This document shows positions 25,079 to 32,609 of a stretch of 64,000 bases of DNA, piece by piece. Source of the stretch: Eubacteriales bacterium (lineage in GTDB: Bacteria; Bacillota; Clostridia; Oscillospirales; Butyricicoccaceae); NCBI GenBank assembly GCA_030524205.1, contig JAUNGZ010000001.1, positions 103,528-167,527 of the forward strand, given 5' to 3'. Each line of letters starts with the position of its first letter. Position 1 is the first letter of the stretch. The position numbers and the translations under genes were made by a program. The notes beneath the pieces were generated by a model. It was not told where the DNA came from. It ran no database searches and saw nothing but the letters and a program-made list of their open reading frames with translations.

Positions 25079-25347
25079 ACGCTGTCACCGCCTCCAAGCT
25101 GCTTGACGATCTGGTTGACGCCCGTCGCCGCAAGGCCGGACACAATGCCGATCGCAACCGCGGTGATCACGTCCGACGCCGCGAAATCAGGCATCACATG
25201 CATCGCCACCGGCCCCAGCACCGCGCCGGCCACACCGCATATGACCGGCAGCCACTTATTGTCGAGCGCCGTTGCCTTGACGATCTGGGCGATCAGATAG
25301 CAGATCACCGTAATCGCCGGAATTGCCGTAAACCCTAAATTTTCCAT
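25075..25347 (-). CDS. Phage holin family protein
   Basis: A 90-residue protein with an N-terminal membrane helix (GFTAIPAITVICYLIAQIVK), a middle hydrophobic segment (WLPVICGVAGAVLGPVAMHV) and a C-terminal amphipathic stretch ending in SGLAATGVNQIVKQLG. The pattern is that of phage holins from Firmicutes that precede an amidase. The stop overlaps the amidase ATG. It would permeabilise the membrane to release the amidase. Confidence 0.83.
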   Translation of the reverse strand: MENLGFTAIPAITVICYLIAQIVKATALDNKWLPVICGVAGAVLGPVAMHVMPDFAASDVITAVAIGIVSGLAATGVNQIVKQLGGGDSV

Positions 25348-25360
25348 TGCTATGCTCCTT

Positions 25361-25660
25361 TCATGCCAAATGGTCCGCCGCCTGTTGGTTCAAAAAGGCG
25401 ACGTAGCTTGCTTTCGCCTGCTCGTAAGCCTCGATGCCCTCCTCAACCTCTCCGTTGGCCACCCCGCGCTTGAGCGCCATCGCGGTCGCGTAGGACAGCT
25501 TCGCGGTCGCCATCTGCAGGCCGAGCGCCAGCAGGCTTTCCTGCTTTCTCGCTTGCGCGCGCGCCGCCGTCTCCTTGTCCCGCCGCGCCTGCGTCCGGTT
25601 GAACAGCGCCATGCATAACGCGGTCAGCAGCGACGGCAGCACAGATACCAGTATATTCAT
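25361..25660 (-). CDS. Small protein of the lysis cassette, function unknown
   Basis: A 99-residue protein with one N-terminal hydrophobic segment (ILVSVLPSLLTALCMALF) and a long charged helical remainder rich in Ala, Gln and Glu (QARRDKETAARAQARKQESL; EVEEGIEAYEQAKASY). It lies 13 bases before the holin gene. Similar small proteins precede holins in Clostridial phage lysis modules, but I do not recognise a named family. It may be an accessory or antiholin-like factor; that is inference. Confidence 0.6.
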   Translation of the reverse strand: MNILVSVLPSLLTALCMALFNRTQARRDKETAARAQARKQESLLALGLQMATAKLSYATAMALKRGVANGEVEEGIEAYEQAKASYVAFLNQQAADHLA

Positions 25661-25742
25661 CTCTCCGTCCTTTCTGACCCGCTTCCCCTGTTCTTTTGCC
25701 GATTGGGCTGTGGATTTGTCCCCCTTTGGTCAAGCTGGAAAA

Positions 25743-25801
25743 ATATATTGCGCTTTTATTGCAATATTTTATTTGACATCCTCATGCCTGTATGCTATTA
25801 T
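25743..25801 (+). promoter_or_regulatory. cspA promoter and adjacent AT-rich dyad
   Basis: TTGACA (25773-25778), a 17-base spacer and TATTAT (25796-25801) form a strong promoter. Just upstream, an inverted repeat ATATTGC/GCAATAT (about 25745-25767) sits in the divergent control region between the lysis cassette and cspA. Confidence 0.82.
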
Positions 25802-25923
25802 TGATGTACAGTCCAAATGTATCAATCAACTCACTTCTTGTAAGTCATTGTTCTTTTGATGATTTGCGAGGCGTGGGTTTTTTTATTTGCACGAGGATAA
25901 TTTTTTTAGGAGGTATCTTTACT

Positions 25924-26136
25924 ATGAGTACAGGTACGGTAAAATGGTTTAATTCCGAAAAGGGCTTCGGCTTCATCAAGAACGACGACGGCAGCGACGA
26001 TCTGTTCGTCCACTTCTCCGCCATCCAGTCTGACGGCTACAAGTCGCTCGACGAAGGCCAGCGCGTTGAATTCGACGCCGAGGTCGACCCCAAGAACAGC
26101 AGCAAGATGCGCGCTGTCAACGTCCGCACGATCTAA
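25924..26136 (+). CDS. Cold-shock domain protein carried by the element
   Basis: A 70-residue CspA-family single-stranded nucleic acid-binding protein. The first strands read [16 protein letters not shown] (RNP1 KGFGFI) and the second motif is [10 protein letters not shown] (RNP2). The ATG is preceded by AGGAGGT. The mRNA has a leader of about 115 bases (25808-25923), as is usual for cold-shock genes. It lies wholly inside the feoB element, with its own strong promoter. Whether it is cargo, an integration or excision co-factor, or a captured host gene cannot be told from sequence. Confidence 0.93.
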   Translation: MSTGTVKWFNSEKGFGFIKNDDGSDDLFVHFSAIQSDGYKSLDEGQRVEFDAEVDPKNSSKMRAVNVRTI

Positions 26137-26240
26137 AAAGAAAATCGTTTGCGACCACGCTCGCAAACGAAAAACGCACTTTAAAAAGTGCTATTGCAGC
26201 GAAGCGGCCACGGAATCATGATTCCGTGGCCGCGCTGCGG
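26137..26240 (+). repeat. Short hairpin array, copy F, inside the feoB element
   Basis: It begins one base after the cspA stop. TCGTTTGCGA-CCACGC-TCGCAAACGA (26145-26170) matches the position and loop (CACG) of the first module of other copies. GCACTTTAAAAAGTGC follows, then the linker CTATTGCAG and a perfect 30-bp palindrome (26204-26233) centred on GGAATCATGATTCC. The linker and the GGAATC...GATTCC stem recur in copies A and C. Confidence 0.7.
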
Positions 26241-26403
26241 CTCGGGGGATTTCTTCGGTCTGCGGCGCAGAGGGGCCGTGCCGCGCGAGCGCTTGCAGCG
26301 TGCGCGCCGCTTCGGGCGGCAGCGCACGCGGCTCCAAATAGCCGGACAGCGATCCGCGCACCATCCCGTCCGCCATCAGATTTTCGACCGTGATTTCTTC
26401 CAT
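26191..26403 (-). CDS. Small ORF divergent from the recombinase, unknown function
   Basis: A 70-residue reading frame starting at the ATG at 26403 after GGGAGGGGAG. The first 45 residues (MEEITVENLMADGMV; EPRALPPEAARTLQALARHG) look protein-like. The last 15 are encoded by the 30-bp palindrome of array F, so the native C-terminus is doubtful. It is 111 bases from the recombinase in the opposite direction. Small genes in this position sometimes encode excision factors, but I have no sequence evidence for that. Confidence 0.4.
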   Translation of the reverse strand: MEEITVENLMADGMVRGSLSGYLEPRALPPEAARTLQALARHGPSAPQTEEIPRAAARPRNHDSVAASLQ

Positions 26404-26514
26404 GCGTCTCCCCTCCCGCTCCATCCTATGCGGGAAGTCGCGCGGTCAGCGCCGGATTTTTTCGGCAAGCCCCGCCCCTTTCCGCCATATGCTTTGGTGG
26501 AAGGGGGATTTTTT

Positions 26515-27906
26515 ATGCCCGCGAAACAGCTTCCGGCGCAAAGCCGCCCGGTCGTCGGCTATGTCCGCGTATCGACCGAAAACCAGCTGGAAAATTACAG
26601 CATCGACGAGCAGCGGCGGCGTGTTTCCGCTTACTGTCAGGCCAAGGGCTGGCGGCTGCGCCAAATCTACACCGACGGCGGCTTTTCCGGCGGCACGACC
26701 GACCGGCCCGCGCTCCGGCGGATGCTGGACGAGATCCGCAAGGGCGGCGTTGCGGCGGTCGTCGTTTACAAGCTTGACCGCCTCAGCCGCAGCCAAAAGG
26801 ACACGCTCACGCTGATCGAGGACGAATTTCTCGCAAACGGCGCGGATTTCGTCTCGATCTGCGAAAATTTCGACACATCCACGCCGTTCGGCCGCGCGAT
26901 GATCGGCATTCTGTCCGTTTTCGCCCAGCTTGAAAAGGAGCAGATCACCGAGCGCTTCACCATGGGCCGCATCGGGCGCGGCAAGGCGGGCTACTACCAC
27001 GGCGGGCCGTCCATCCCGTTCGGCTACCGCTACGCGGACGGACTGCTCGCGCCCGACGCATACCGCGCCGCGCTGGTGCGCGAGATTTTTGAACGCTTCT
27101 GCGCCGGGCAGAGCCTGTCGTCCATCTGCCGCGCGATGGAGCAGGCCTGCCCCGGCAAATGGAGCACGGCCAAGCTCCGCTACCTGCTGCGCAACACCAA
27201 CTACATCGGCAAGGTAAAATTCCGCGGCGTGACCTACGACGGCGTGCACCAGCCGCTTGTCGGCCGGCAGACCTTTGAGGCCGCCCAGCGGCTGCTCGAC
27301 GCGCGGCGCGCCAACGGCGCGCCCTTCCGCGCGGGCACGCTGCTGTCCGGCCTGCTGTACTGCGGGCGCTGCGGCGCGCGGTACGCGGGCGCGCACGGCT
27401 TCTATAAATGCTATTCGCGCGCGAAAACCTCCAAGGCGCGCGTGATCGACCCCGCCTGCAACAACGCGCACTGGAAAACCGAAGCGCTCGACGGCGCGGT
27501 CTGGCAGCAGCTCGCACTGCTGCTCTCCCCCGCCGTGCTCGCCTCCGCCCTGCGGGAGGAGGACGGCGCGCCCCCGCCCGATCCCGCCGCCGCGCGCCGC
27601 CGCTTGACCCAGATCGAAGCCGAGCGCGGGCGGCTGGCCGAGCTGTATCAGACCGGCGCGCTTCCGCTGGACACGCTGACCGCACGCGCGGCGGCGCTGC
27701 GGGCCGAAGCCGGCGGCCTGCACGCCTTGCTCGCGGCGCAGGCGCCGCCCGCACCCGCGCCGGACGAACGGGCCGCGCGAACCGCCGAACGGCTCGCGCG
27801 CGGCTTTCCGGACGCGCCGCTCGAAACGCGCCGCCAGCTCGTCCGGTCGCTGATTCGTAAAATCACGCTCGACGGGCCGAGCGTCCGCATCGAGTGGCGC
27901 GTTTGA
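26515..27906 (+). CDS. Large serine recombinase (site-specific integrase)
   Basis: A 463-residue large serine recombinase. The N-terminal resolvase domain has the catalytic serine at residue 20 (GYVRVSTENQLENYSIDEQ), KLDRLSRSQKDTL and ENFDTSTPFGRAMIGILSVF. A recombinase domain follows (GRIGRGKAGYYHGGPSIPFG), then a zinc ribbon (LLYCGRCGARYAG; FYKCYSR) and a C-terminal coiled-coil stretch (RRRLTQIEAERGRLAELY). I start at the ATG at 26515 because GGAAGGGGG precedes it. It ends two bases before the right arm of the element, the usual integrase-att arrangement. It should catalyse attP x attB integration into feoB, and excision with a directionality factor. Confidence 0.95.
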   Translation: MPAKQLPAQSRPVVGYVRVSTENQLENYSIDEQRRRVSAYCQAKGWRLRQIYTDGGFSGGTTDRPALRRMLDEIRKGGVAAVVVYKLDRLSRSQKDTLTLIEDEFLANGADFVSICENFDTSTPFGRAMIGILSVFAQLEKEQITERFTMGRIGRGKAGYYHGGPSIPFGYRYADGLLAPDAYRAALVREIFERFCAGQSLSSICRAMEQACPGKWSTAKLRYLLRNTNYIGKVKFRGVTYDGVHQPLVGRQTFEAAQRLLDARRANGAPFRAGTLLSGLLYCGRCGARYAGAHGFYKCYSRAKTSKARVIDPACNNAHWKTEALDGAVWQQLALLLSPAVLASALREEDGAPPPDPAAARRRLTQIEAERGRLAELYQTGALPLDTLTARAAALRAEAGGLHALLAAQAPPAPAPDERAARTAERLARGFPDAPLETRRQLVRSLIRKITLDGPSVRIEWRV

Positions 27907-27907
27907 A

Positions 27908-27944
27908 CGCAGAGCCGGAAAACCCATGTGCATGGGCTTCGGCT
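27908..27944 (+). other. attR: right junction of the feoB element
   Basis: The element arm CGCAGAGCCGGAAAA (27908-27922) is followed by the core CCATGTGCATGGG (27924-27936) and feoB sequence CTTCGGCT. The arm is the exact inverse complement of the left element arm. Confidence 0.88.
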
Positions 27945-28759
27945 GCAACGCCTGCGGCGTGACCGGCTGCCGCATCATCGACAGCCCGCGCGAGCGGCTG
28001 ATCGCCATGCTGACCAATTCGTTCGCGCCGTGCAACGGCCGGTTTCCGCTGCTGATTTTCCTGTGCTCGGTCTTTTTCGCGGGCAGCGCGGTCGGCGGGT
28101 CGCTGCTGCTGACCGCCGTGATCGCGGGCAGCGTCGTGCTGACGCTCGCGGCCTCCCGTCTGCTGTCCGCCACGATTTTGAAGGGCGTGCCGTCGTCCTT
28201 TACGCTCGAGCTGCCGCCCTACCGCGCCCCGCAGCTTGGCAAGGTGATCGTGCGCAGCGTGTTTGACCGCACGCTGTTCGTGCTCGGACGCGCGGTCGCC
28301 GTGGCCGCCCCCGCCGGACTGCTCATCTGGCTGCTCGCCAACATCACGGTGGGCGACACCTCGGTTTTCCAGCACCTTGCCGCCTTTCTCGACCCGCTGG
28401 GCCGCCTGATCGGGCTGGACGGCGTGATCCTGCTTGCCTTTATTCTCGGGTTCCCGGCAAACGAGCTGGTCATGCCGCTGATCGTCATGGGCTATCTTGC
28501 CACGGGCACGCTGACCGATATCACCAGCCTGCAGTCCTTTCACGCGCTGCTGCTGGCCAACGGCTGGACGGTGTCCACCGCGCTGTGCACGCTGGTTTTC
28601 ACCGTTGCGCACTGGCCCTGCTCGACCACGTGCCTGACCATCTGGAAGGAGAGCCGCAGCGCGAAATGGACGCTGGCCTCCATCGCCCTGCCGACGCTGT
28701 TCGGCTTTGTGCTGTGCTTTGCCGTGTCGGCCGTCTGCCGCTTGTGCGGATTGACGTGA
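27926..28759 (+). pseudogene. feoB: feoB 3' portion, downstream of the integrated element
   Basis: The open frame from ATG 27926 to TGA 28759 encodes the C-terminal FeoB membrane region: MCMGFGCNACGVTGCRII, SPRERLIAMLTNSFAPCNGRF, then several helices including LLIFLCSVFFAGSAVGGS and the gate/core segment GFPANELVMPLIVMGYL. The ATG is part of the recombination core, and no promoter or ribosome-binding site precedes it, so it is probably not expressed as a separate protein. It connects in frame to the 5' portion if the element leaves. A terminator follows at 28761-28790. Confidence 0.92.
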
Positions 28760-28760
28760 G

Positions 28761-28790
28761 AAAAGCCCCATCCGAAAGGATGGGGCTTTT
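28761..28790 (+). terminator. Intrinsic terminator after feoB
   Basis: AAAAGCCCCATCC-GAAA-GGATGGGGCTTTT, immediately after the feoB stop codon. Confidence 0.92.
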
Positions 28791-28861
28791 AGCCGGTCGC
28801 GGCTCCCCAGCTTGTTTCCTGTCTCGAATTTCCCGTTCACGAACAGAAGAAATAAGAACAT

Positions 28862-28890
28862 TTGTTTTCTTTCCTCGTTTATGGTATACT
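28862..28890 (+). promoter_or_regulatory. Probable pcrA promoter
   Basis: TTGTTT (28862-28867), a 17-base spacer and TATACT (28885-28890). Confidence 0.6.
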
Positions 28891-28924
28891 GAATATGTAT
28901 CTCCATAACGAAACGAGGGTACCT

Positions 28925-31357
28925 ATGGAACCGACTAAATTCGACCTGAAATACGCCGCCGTCCGGCGCGCGGTGATCGAGCAGAAATTTTCCCGCCTGA
29001 ACGACAAGCAGCGCGAGGCCGTCTACGCCACCGAGGGGCCGCTTTTGATCCTCGCGGGCGCGGGCAGCGGCAAGACGACCGTGCTGATCAACCGCATCAT
29101 CAACATCCTGCGGTTCGGGCAGGGACTCGCCAGCGAGCTTGCACCTCCCGGCGCGACCGAGGCCGACCTGCTGTTTTTGACCGAATACTTAACCGACCCC
29201 AAGCCGGAAAACCGCGCGCGGGCCGAGCGTCTGTGCGCCATGAATGCGGCGAAGCCGTGGGAGATCATCGCGATCACCTTCACCAACAAGGCGGCCAAGG
29301 AGCTGCGCGAGCGCCTTCTGCTGGCCGTTGGGGACGAGGAGGCGGCAAACGCCGTCTGGGCGCACACCTTCCACACCGCCTGCCTGCGCATCCTGCGGCG
29401 GCACGTCGATCTGCTGGGCTTTGAAACCGCCTTCACCATCTACGACGAGGACGACAAAAAGCGCGTGTTCAAGGCCGTGATGCGCCGCCTGAACCTAGAC
29501 GAAAAGACCTTTGACCCGCGCACAGTGACCGGCATGATCAGCCGCGCCAAGGACAAGCTGCTGACCCCCAAGCAGTTCCGCGCGGACGCGGCGGGCGATT
29601 ACTTCCGCGAAAAGGTCGCGGATATTTACGAGCTGTACGAAAAGGAAATGAAAAAAGCGTGCGCGCTCGATTTTGACGACATCATCATGAAAACCGTGCT
29701 GCTGCTGCAAAAGAACCCCGAGGTGCTCGAATATTACCAGCACAAGTTCCGCTACGTGCTGGTGGACGAATATCAGGACACCAACTACGCCCAGTACGTG
29801 CTGACCAGCCTGCTGGCGGGCTATTATGAGAACATCTGCGTCGTCGGCGACGACGACCAGTCCATCTACAAATTCCGCGGCGCGACGATCACCAACATTC
29901 TGGAATTTGAAAAGCAGTTTCAGGACGCGAAAACCATCCGGCTGGAACAGAATTACCGGTCGACCGGCAATATTCTGGACGCCGCGAACGAGGTCATCCG
30001 CAACAACGTAAACCGTAAGGGCAAGGAGCTGTGGACGGCGAGCGAGGGCGGCGCCAAGCTCAAGCTCCACCGGTCGGACAGTCAGGAGGGCGAGGCCGCG
30101 TACATCGCGGAAACCATCCGCTCCGGCGTGGAAGAGGGCCGCAAATGGGGAGATTACGCCGTTTTATACCGGAACAACGTGCTTTCCGATAATATCGCGG
30201 CCGCGTTCATCCGGGGCGGCATCCCTTACCGCGTGTACAAGGGACGCGACTTCTTCTCCCGCGCCGAGGTGCGCGACATGTTCGCCTACCTGTGGGTGAT
30301 CGAGAACCCGGCGGACGAGCTGCGGCTCAAGCGTATTATCAACGTGCCCGCGCGCAAAATCGGAGACAAATCGGTCGAAACCGCCGAAAGCGCCGCCGCC
30401 GCTGCCGGCACGATGCTGTACGAGGTCGTGCGGCACGCCTCCGACTACCCCGCCCTGTCGCGCGGCGCAAACGCGATGGTAAAGTTCGGCGAAATGATGG
30501 AAAACCTGCGGAAGCAGCGCGAATTTCTCTCGCTTTCCGAGCTGTACGACGAGCTGCTGGACAAATCCGGCTACAAGCGCGCGCTCGAAGCCAAGGGCGA
30601 CATGGAAGCCGAGGGCCGCATCGAGCATATTGAGGAGCTGAAAAGCTATATCATCAACTATGAGCGCGAGGCGGAGAAAAAGGACGAAAAGCCCACGCTC
30701 GGCGGCTTTTTGGAGGACATGGCGCTCTATACCGACGCCGACCAGTCGGGCGAGGACGAGGACGCCGTGCTGATGATGACCATGCACTCGGCCAAGGGGC
30801 TGGAGTTTCCGGTCGTGTTCCTCGCGGGCATGGAGGACGGGCTGTTCCCCGGCTTCCGCGCGATGGAACGCGAGGAGGACATGGAGGAGGAGCGGCGGCT
30901 GTGCTACGTCGCGGTGACGCGCGCCAAGGAGCAGCTCTACCTGACCTGCGCCGAGCGGCGCATGCTGTACGGCCGCACGCAGTACGCGCACCCCTCCCGC
31001 TTTGTCGACGAAATGCCGCGCGAGCTGCTCGACAGCAACATCGGCGAAGGCCAGATGCGCCAGTCGATCTTGCAGGCCGAGGCCGCGCAGCCCGGGCCGG
31101 ACTTCGCCAGCGCGCGCAGCGTGTCGGCGGCGGCGCGGCCGTCGGTTGCGGCTTCGTCCCCCGCGCTGCGCGCGAAAAGCGCGCCGCTTCCCGATTTTGA
31201 GGCCGGCAGCCGCGTGCGGCACAAGGCCTTCGGGGACGGGATGGTCGTCTCCGTCAAGCCCATGGGAGGCGACGCGCTGCTCGAAATCGCCTTCGACGAA
31301 AAGGGCACCAAGCGGCTGATGGCCAAATCCGCAGCGCAGTTTATGCAGAAAATTTGA
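28925..31357 (+). CDS. pcrA: PcrA/UvrD-type ATP-dependent DNA helicase
   Basis: An 810-residue superfamily 1A 3'-5' helicase. Motif I is LAGAGSGKTTVL, Ia TFTNKAAKELRERL, II VDEYQDTN, III VGDDDQSIYKFRGA, IV QNYRSTGNIL, V TMHSAKGLEFPVVFLAG and VI YVAVTRAKEQLYLT, all in order. A C-terminal Tudor-like segment (GSRVRHKAFGDGMVVSV) is the RNA polymerase-binding region known in PcrA. An insert between motifs I and Ia, with the sequence EYLTDPKPENRARAERL, lengthens domain 1A. The start ATG at 28925 is preceded by GAGGGT. The protein would act in nucleotide excision repair and removal of replication-transcription conflicts. Confidence 0.93.
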   Translation: MEPTKFDLKYAAVRRAVIEQKFSRLNDKQREAVYATEGPLLILAGAGSGKTTVLINRIINILRFGQGLASELAPPGATEADLLFLTEYLTDPKPENRARAERLCAMNAAKPWEIIAITFTNKAAKELRERLLLAVGDEEAANAVWAHTFHTACLRILRRHVDLLGFETAFTIYDEDDKKRVFKAVMRRLNLDEKTFDPRTVTGMISRAKDKLLTPKQFRADAAGDYFREKVADIYELYEKEMKKACALDFDDIIMKTVLLLQKNPEVLEYYQHKFRYVLVDEYQDTNYAQYVLTSLLAGYYENICVVGDDDQSIYKFRGATITNILEFEKQFQDAKTIRLEQNYRSTGNILDAANEVIRNNVNRKGKELWTASEGGAKLKLHRSDSQEGEAAYIAETIRSGVEEGRKWGDYAVLYRNNVLSDNIAAAFIRGGIPYRVYKGRDFFSRAEVRDMFAYLWVIENPADELRLKRIINVPARKIGDKSVETAESAAAAAGTMLYEVVRHASDYPALSRGANAMVKFGEMMENLRKQREFLSLSELYDELLDKSGYKRALEAKGDMEAEGRIEHIEELKSYIINYEREAEKKDEKPTLGGFLEDMALYTDADQSGEDEDAVLMMTMHSAKGLEFPVVFLAGMEDGLFPGFRAMEREEDMEEERRLCYVAVTRAKEQLYLTCAERRMLYGRTQYAHPSRFVDEMPRELLDSNIGEGQMRQSILQAEAAQPGPDFASARSVSAAARPSVAASSPALRAKSAPLPDFEAGSRVRHKAFGDGMVVSVKPMGGDALLEIAFDEKGTKRLMAKSAAQFMQKI

Positions 31358-31436
31358 CGCTCCCTTGCGGAGGGGCGGGCAGAAGCGCCCGTCCCTCCGC
31401 CCTTATACCGGCCTTCCGCAAGGATGGCAAGCCAAA

Positions 31437-31462
31437 GCGCCCCCTCTTTTCAGAGGGGGCGC
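31437..31462. terminator. Hairpin between pcrA and sigF
   Basis: GCGCCCCCTCT-TTTC-AGAGGGGGCGC lies between the convergent genes. It has no long T run on either side, so it is a weaker terminator candidate. Confidence 0.6.
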
Positions 31463-32169
31463 TATTCGATCAGTTTTTCCCGCAGCGCCTCGATCGCGCG
31501 CTTTTCGATGCGCGAAATCTGCACCTGCGATACGCCGATGACCTTGGCCGCCTGCTGCTGCGTCAGATCGCGGACAAAGCGCAGGGCGAGCACCTCGCGG
31601 TCGCGCTCGGGCAGCGTTTTGATCGCCTCGCCCAGCGACAGATACAGGCAGGCGCGCTCCTCCATGCCCTCGTCGCCCACCAGATCGCCCAAGCGCCCGC
31701 CGCCCGCCAGCTCGCGCTCGAACGAATCGACCGCCACATCGGCCTGCTCGCAGGCGGCGACCTCCTCGTTTGTCAGCCCGGTGGCCGCCGCCAGCTCGGA
31801 AACGGTCGGGGAACGGCCGGTTTTGCTTTCCAGCTCGCTCTGCACCCGCCGCACCCGCACGGCGCGCTCCTTTACCGTGCGGCTGACCTTGACCGCGCCG
31901 TCGTCGCGCAGGAACCGGCGGATCTCGCCCGCGATTTTGGGCACCGCGTAGGTCGAAAACTCGTTGCCGAGCGCCGGATCGAAGCCGCGCACCGCCTTGA
32001 TAAAGCCGACGCAGGCAAGCTGGTACAGGTCGTCCGGCTCGGCGCCGCGGCCGTAATACCGCCGGGCGATCGACCAGATCAGGCCGCTGTTGGTTTCGAT
32101 CAGACGCGCCTCCGCGCCGCTGTCGCCCGCGGCCGCGGCCTGTAACAGGCCGCGCATTTCACTCGTCAC
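31462..32169 (-). CDS. sigF: Sporulation sigma factor SigF
   Basis: A 235-residue sigma-70 family factor. Region 2 shows DDLYQLACVGFIKAVRGFDP and FSTYAVPKIAGEIRRFLRDD, region 3 VKVSRTVKERAVRVRR, and region 4 LPERDREVLALRFVRDLTQQ with the helix-turn-helix AAKVIGVSQVQISRIEKRA. Its identity rests on the operon spoIIAA-spoIIAB-sigF. It starts at GTG 32169, overlapping the spoIIAB stop by three bases. SigF is the first forespore-specific sigma factor and is held inactive by SpoIIAB. Confidence 0.96.
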   Translation of the reverse strand: MTSEMRGLLQAAAAGDSGAEARLIETNSGLIWSIARRYYGRGAEPDDLYQLACVGFIKAVRGFDPALGNEFSTYAVPKIAGEIRRFLRDDGAVKVSRTVKERAVRVRRVQSELESKTGRSPTVSELAAATGLTNEEVAACEQADVAVDSFERELAGGGRLGDLVGDEGMEERACLYLSLGEAIKTLPERDREVLALRFVRDLTQQQAAKVIGVSQVQISRIEKRAIEALREKLIE

Positions 32170-32609
32170 GCGCCGCGCTCCGCCAGCGTTTTGACCATGG
32201 TCACAAGCGTCCCCTTGCCCGGCGTCGAGCGCACGCGCAGGCGGTCGGTGAAGGTCTCCATGATCGTAAAGCCCATGCCCGAGCGCGTGTCGTCGCCCGT
32301 GGTGAACATCGGCTGCCGCGCCTGCTCGACATTGGCGATGCCGCAGCCGGCGTCCTTGATTTTGAGCTCGAGCACACGGCCCTCAAACAACCGCACGGTA
32401 ACGGTGATAAAGCCCAGCTTGTCCGCGTAGCCGTGCACGATGGCGTTGGTGACCGCCTCGGACACCACGGTTTTGATATCGCCCAGCTCCTCCATCGTCG
32501 GGTCGAGCTGCGCGGTGAAAGCGCCGACCGCCTGACGGGCAAACGCCTCGTTGACCGAGCGGCTTTCAAATTTAAGGCTCATTTTATTGATGACGGCACG
32601 CATGCTCAT
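32166..32609 (-). CDS. spoIIAB: Anti-sigma F factor / serine kinase SpoIIAB
   Basis: A 147-residue GHKL-type ATPase. The N box is TVVSEAVTNAIVHGY, the G1 box KIKDAGCGI, and the later glycine-rich region DDTRSGMGFTIMETFTD. SpoIIAB binds SigF and phosphorylates SpoIIAA. QLDPTMEELGDIKTVVSEA is close to the Bacillus protein. The start may be the ATG at 32609, overlapping the spoIIAA stop (ATGA), or the ATG at 32603. Confidence 0.95.
   Translation of the reverse strand: MSMRAVINKMSLKFESRSVNEAFARQAVGAFTAQLDPTMEELGDIKTVVSEAVTNAIVHGYADKLGFITVTVRLFEGRVLELKIKDAGCGIANVEQARQPMFTTGDDTRSGMGFTIMETFTDRLRVRSTPGKGTLVTMVKTLAERGA

Larger units (their letters stand above)
24340..27936 (+). mobile_element. 3.6-kb integrated element with large serine recombinase, inserted in feoB
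   Basis: The element spans from the base after the left 13-bp core to the end of the right core, 3,597 bp. Its contents in order: a lysis-type cassette on the minus strand (amidase, holin and a 99-residue membrane protein), a cold-shock gene on the plus strand, a hairpin-rich stretch, a small minus-strand ORF and a large serine recombinase ending two bases before the right arm. No capsid, packaging, replication or conjugation gene is present. Inverted arms at the ends (24340-24354 and 27908-27922, 15 of 15 bases) would come together around the core in the excised circle as attP. It could be a prophage remnant, a satellite or a domesticated excision switch. Confidence 0.9.

Noticed and set aside
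24340-25300. Continuation of the feoB frame into the element as a possible FeoB fusion protein
   Set aside because: The 320-codon tail is antisense to the amidase and holin and has no domain. It is an accident of composition, although a truncated FeoB of this form may be made.
26446-28173. 575-codon minus-strand frame opposite the serine recombinase and the start of the distal feoB part
   Set aside because: It crosses the attR junction and is antisense to a clear recombinase, so it cannot be one evolved gene.
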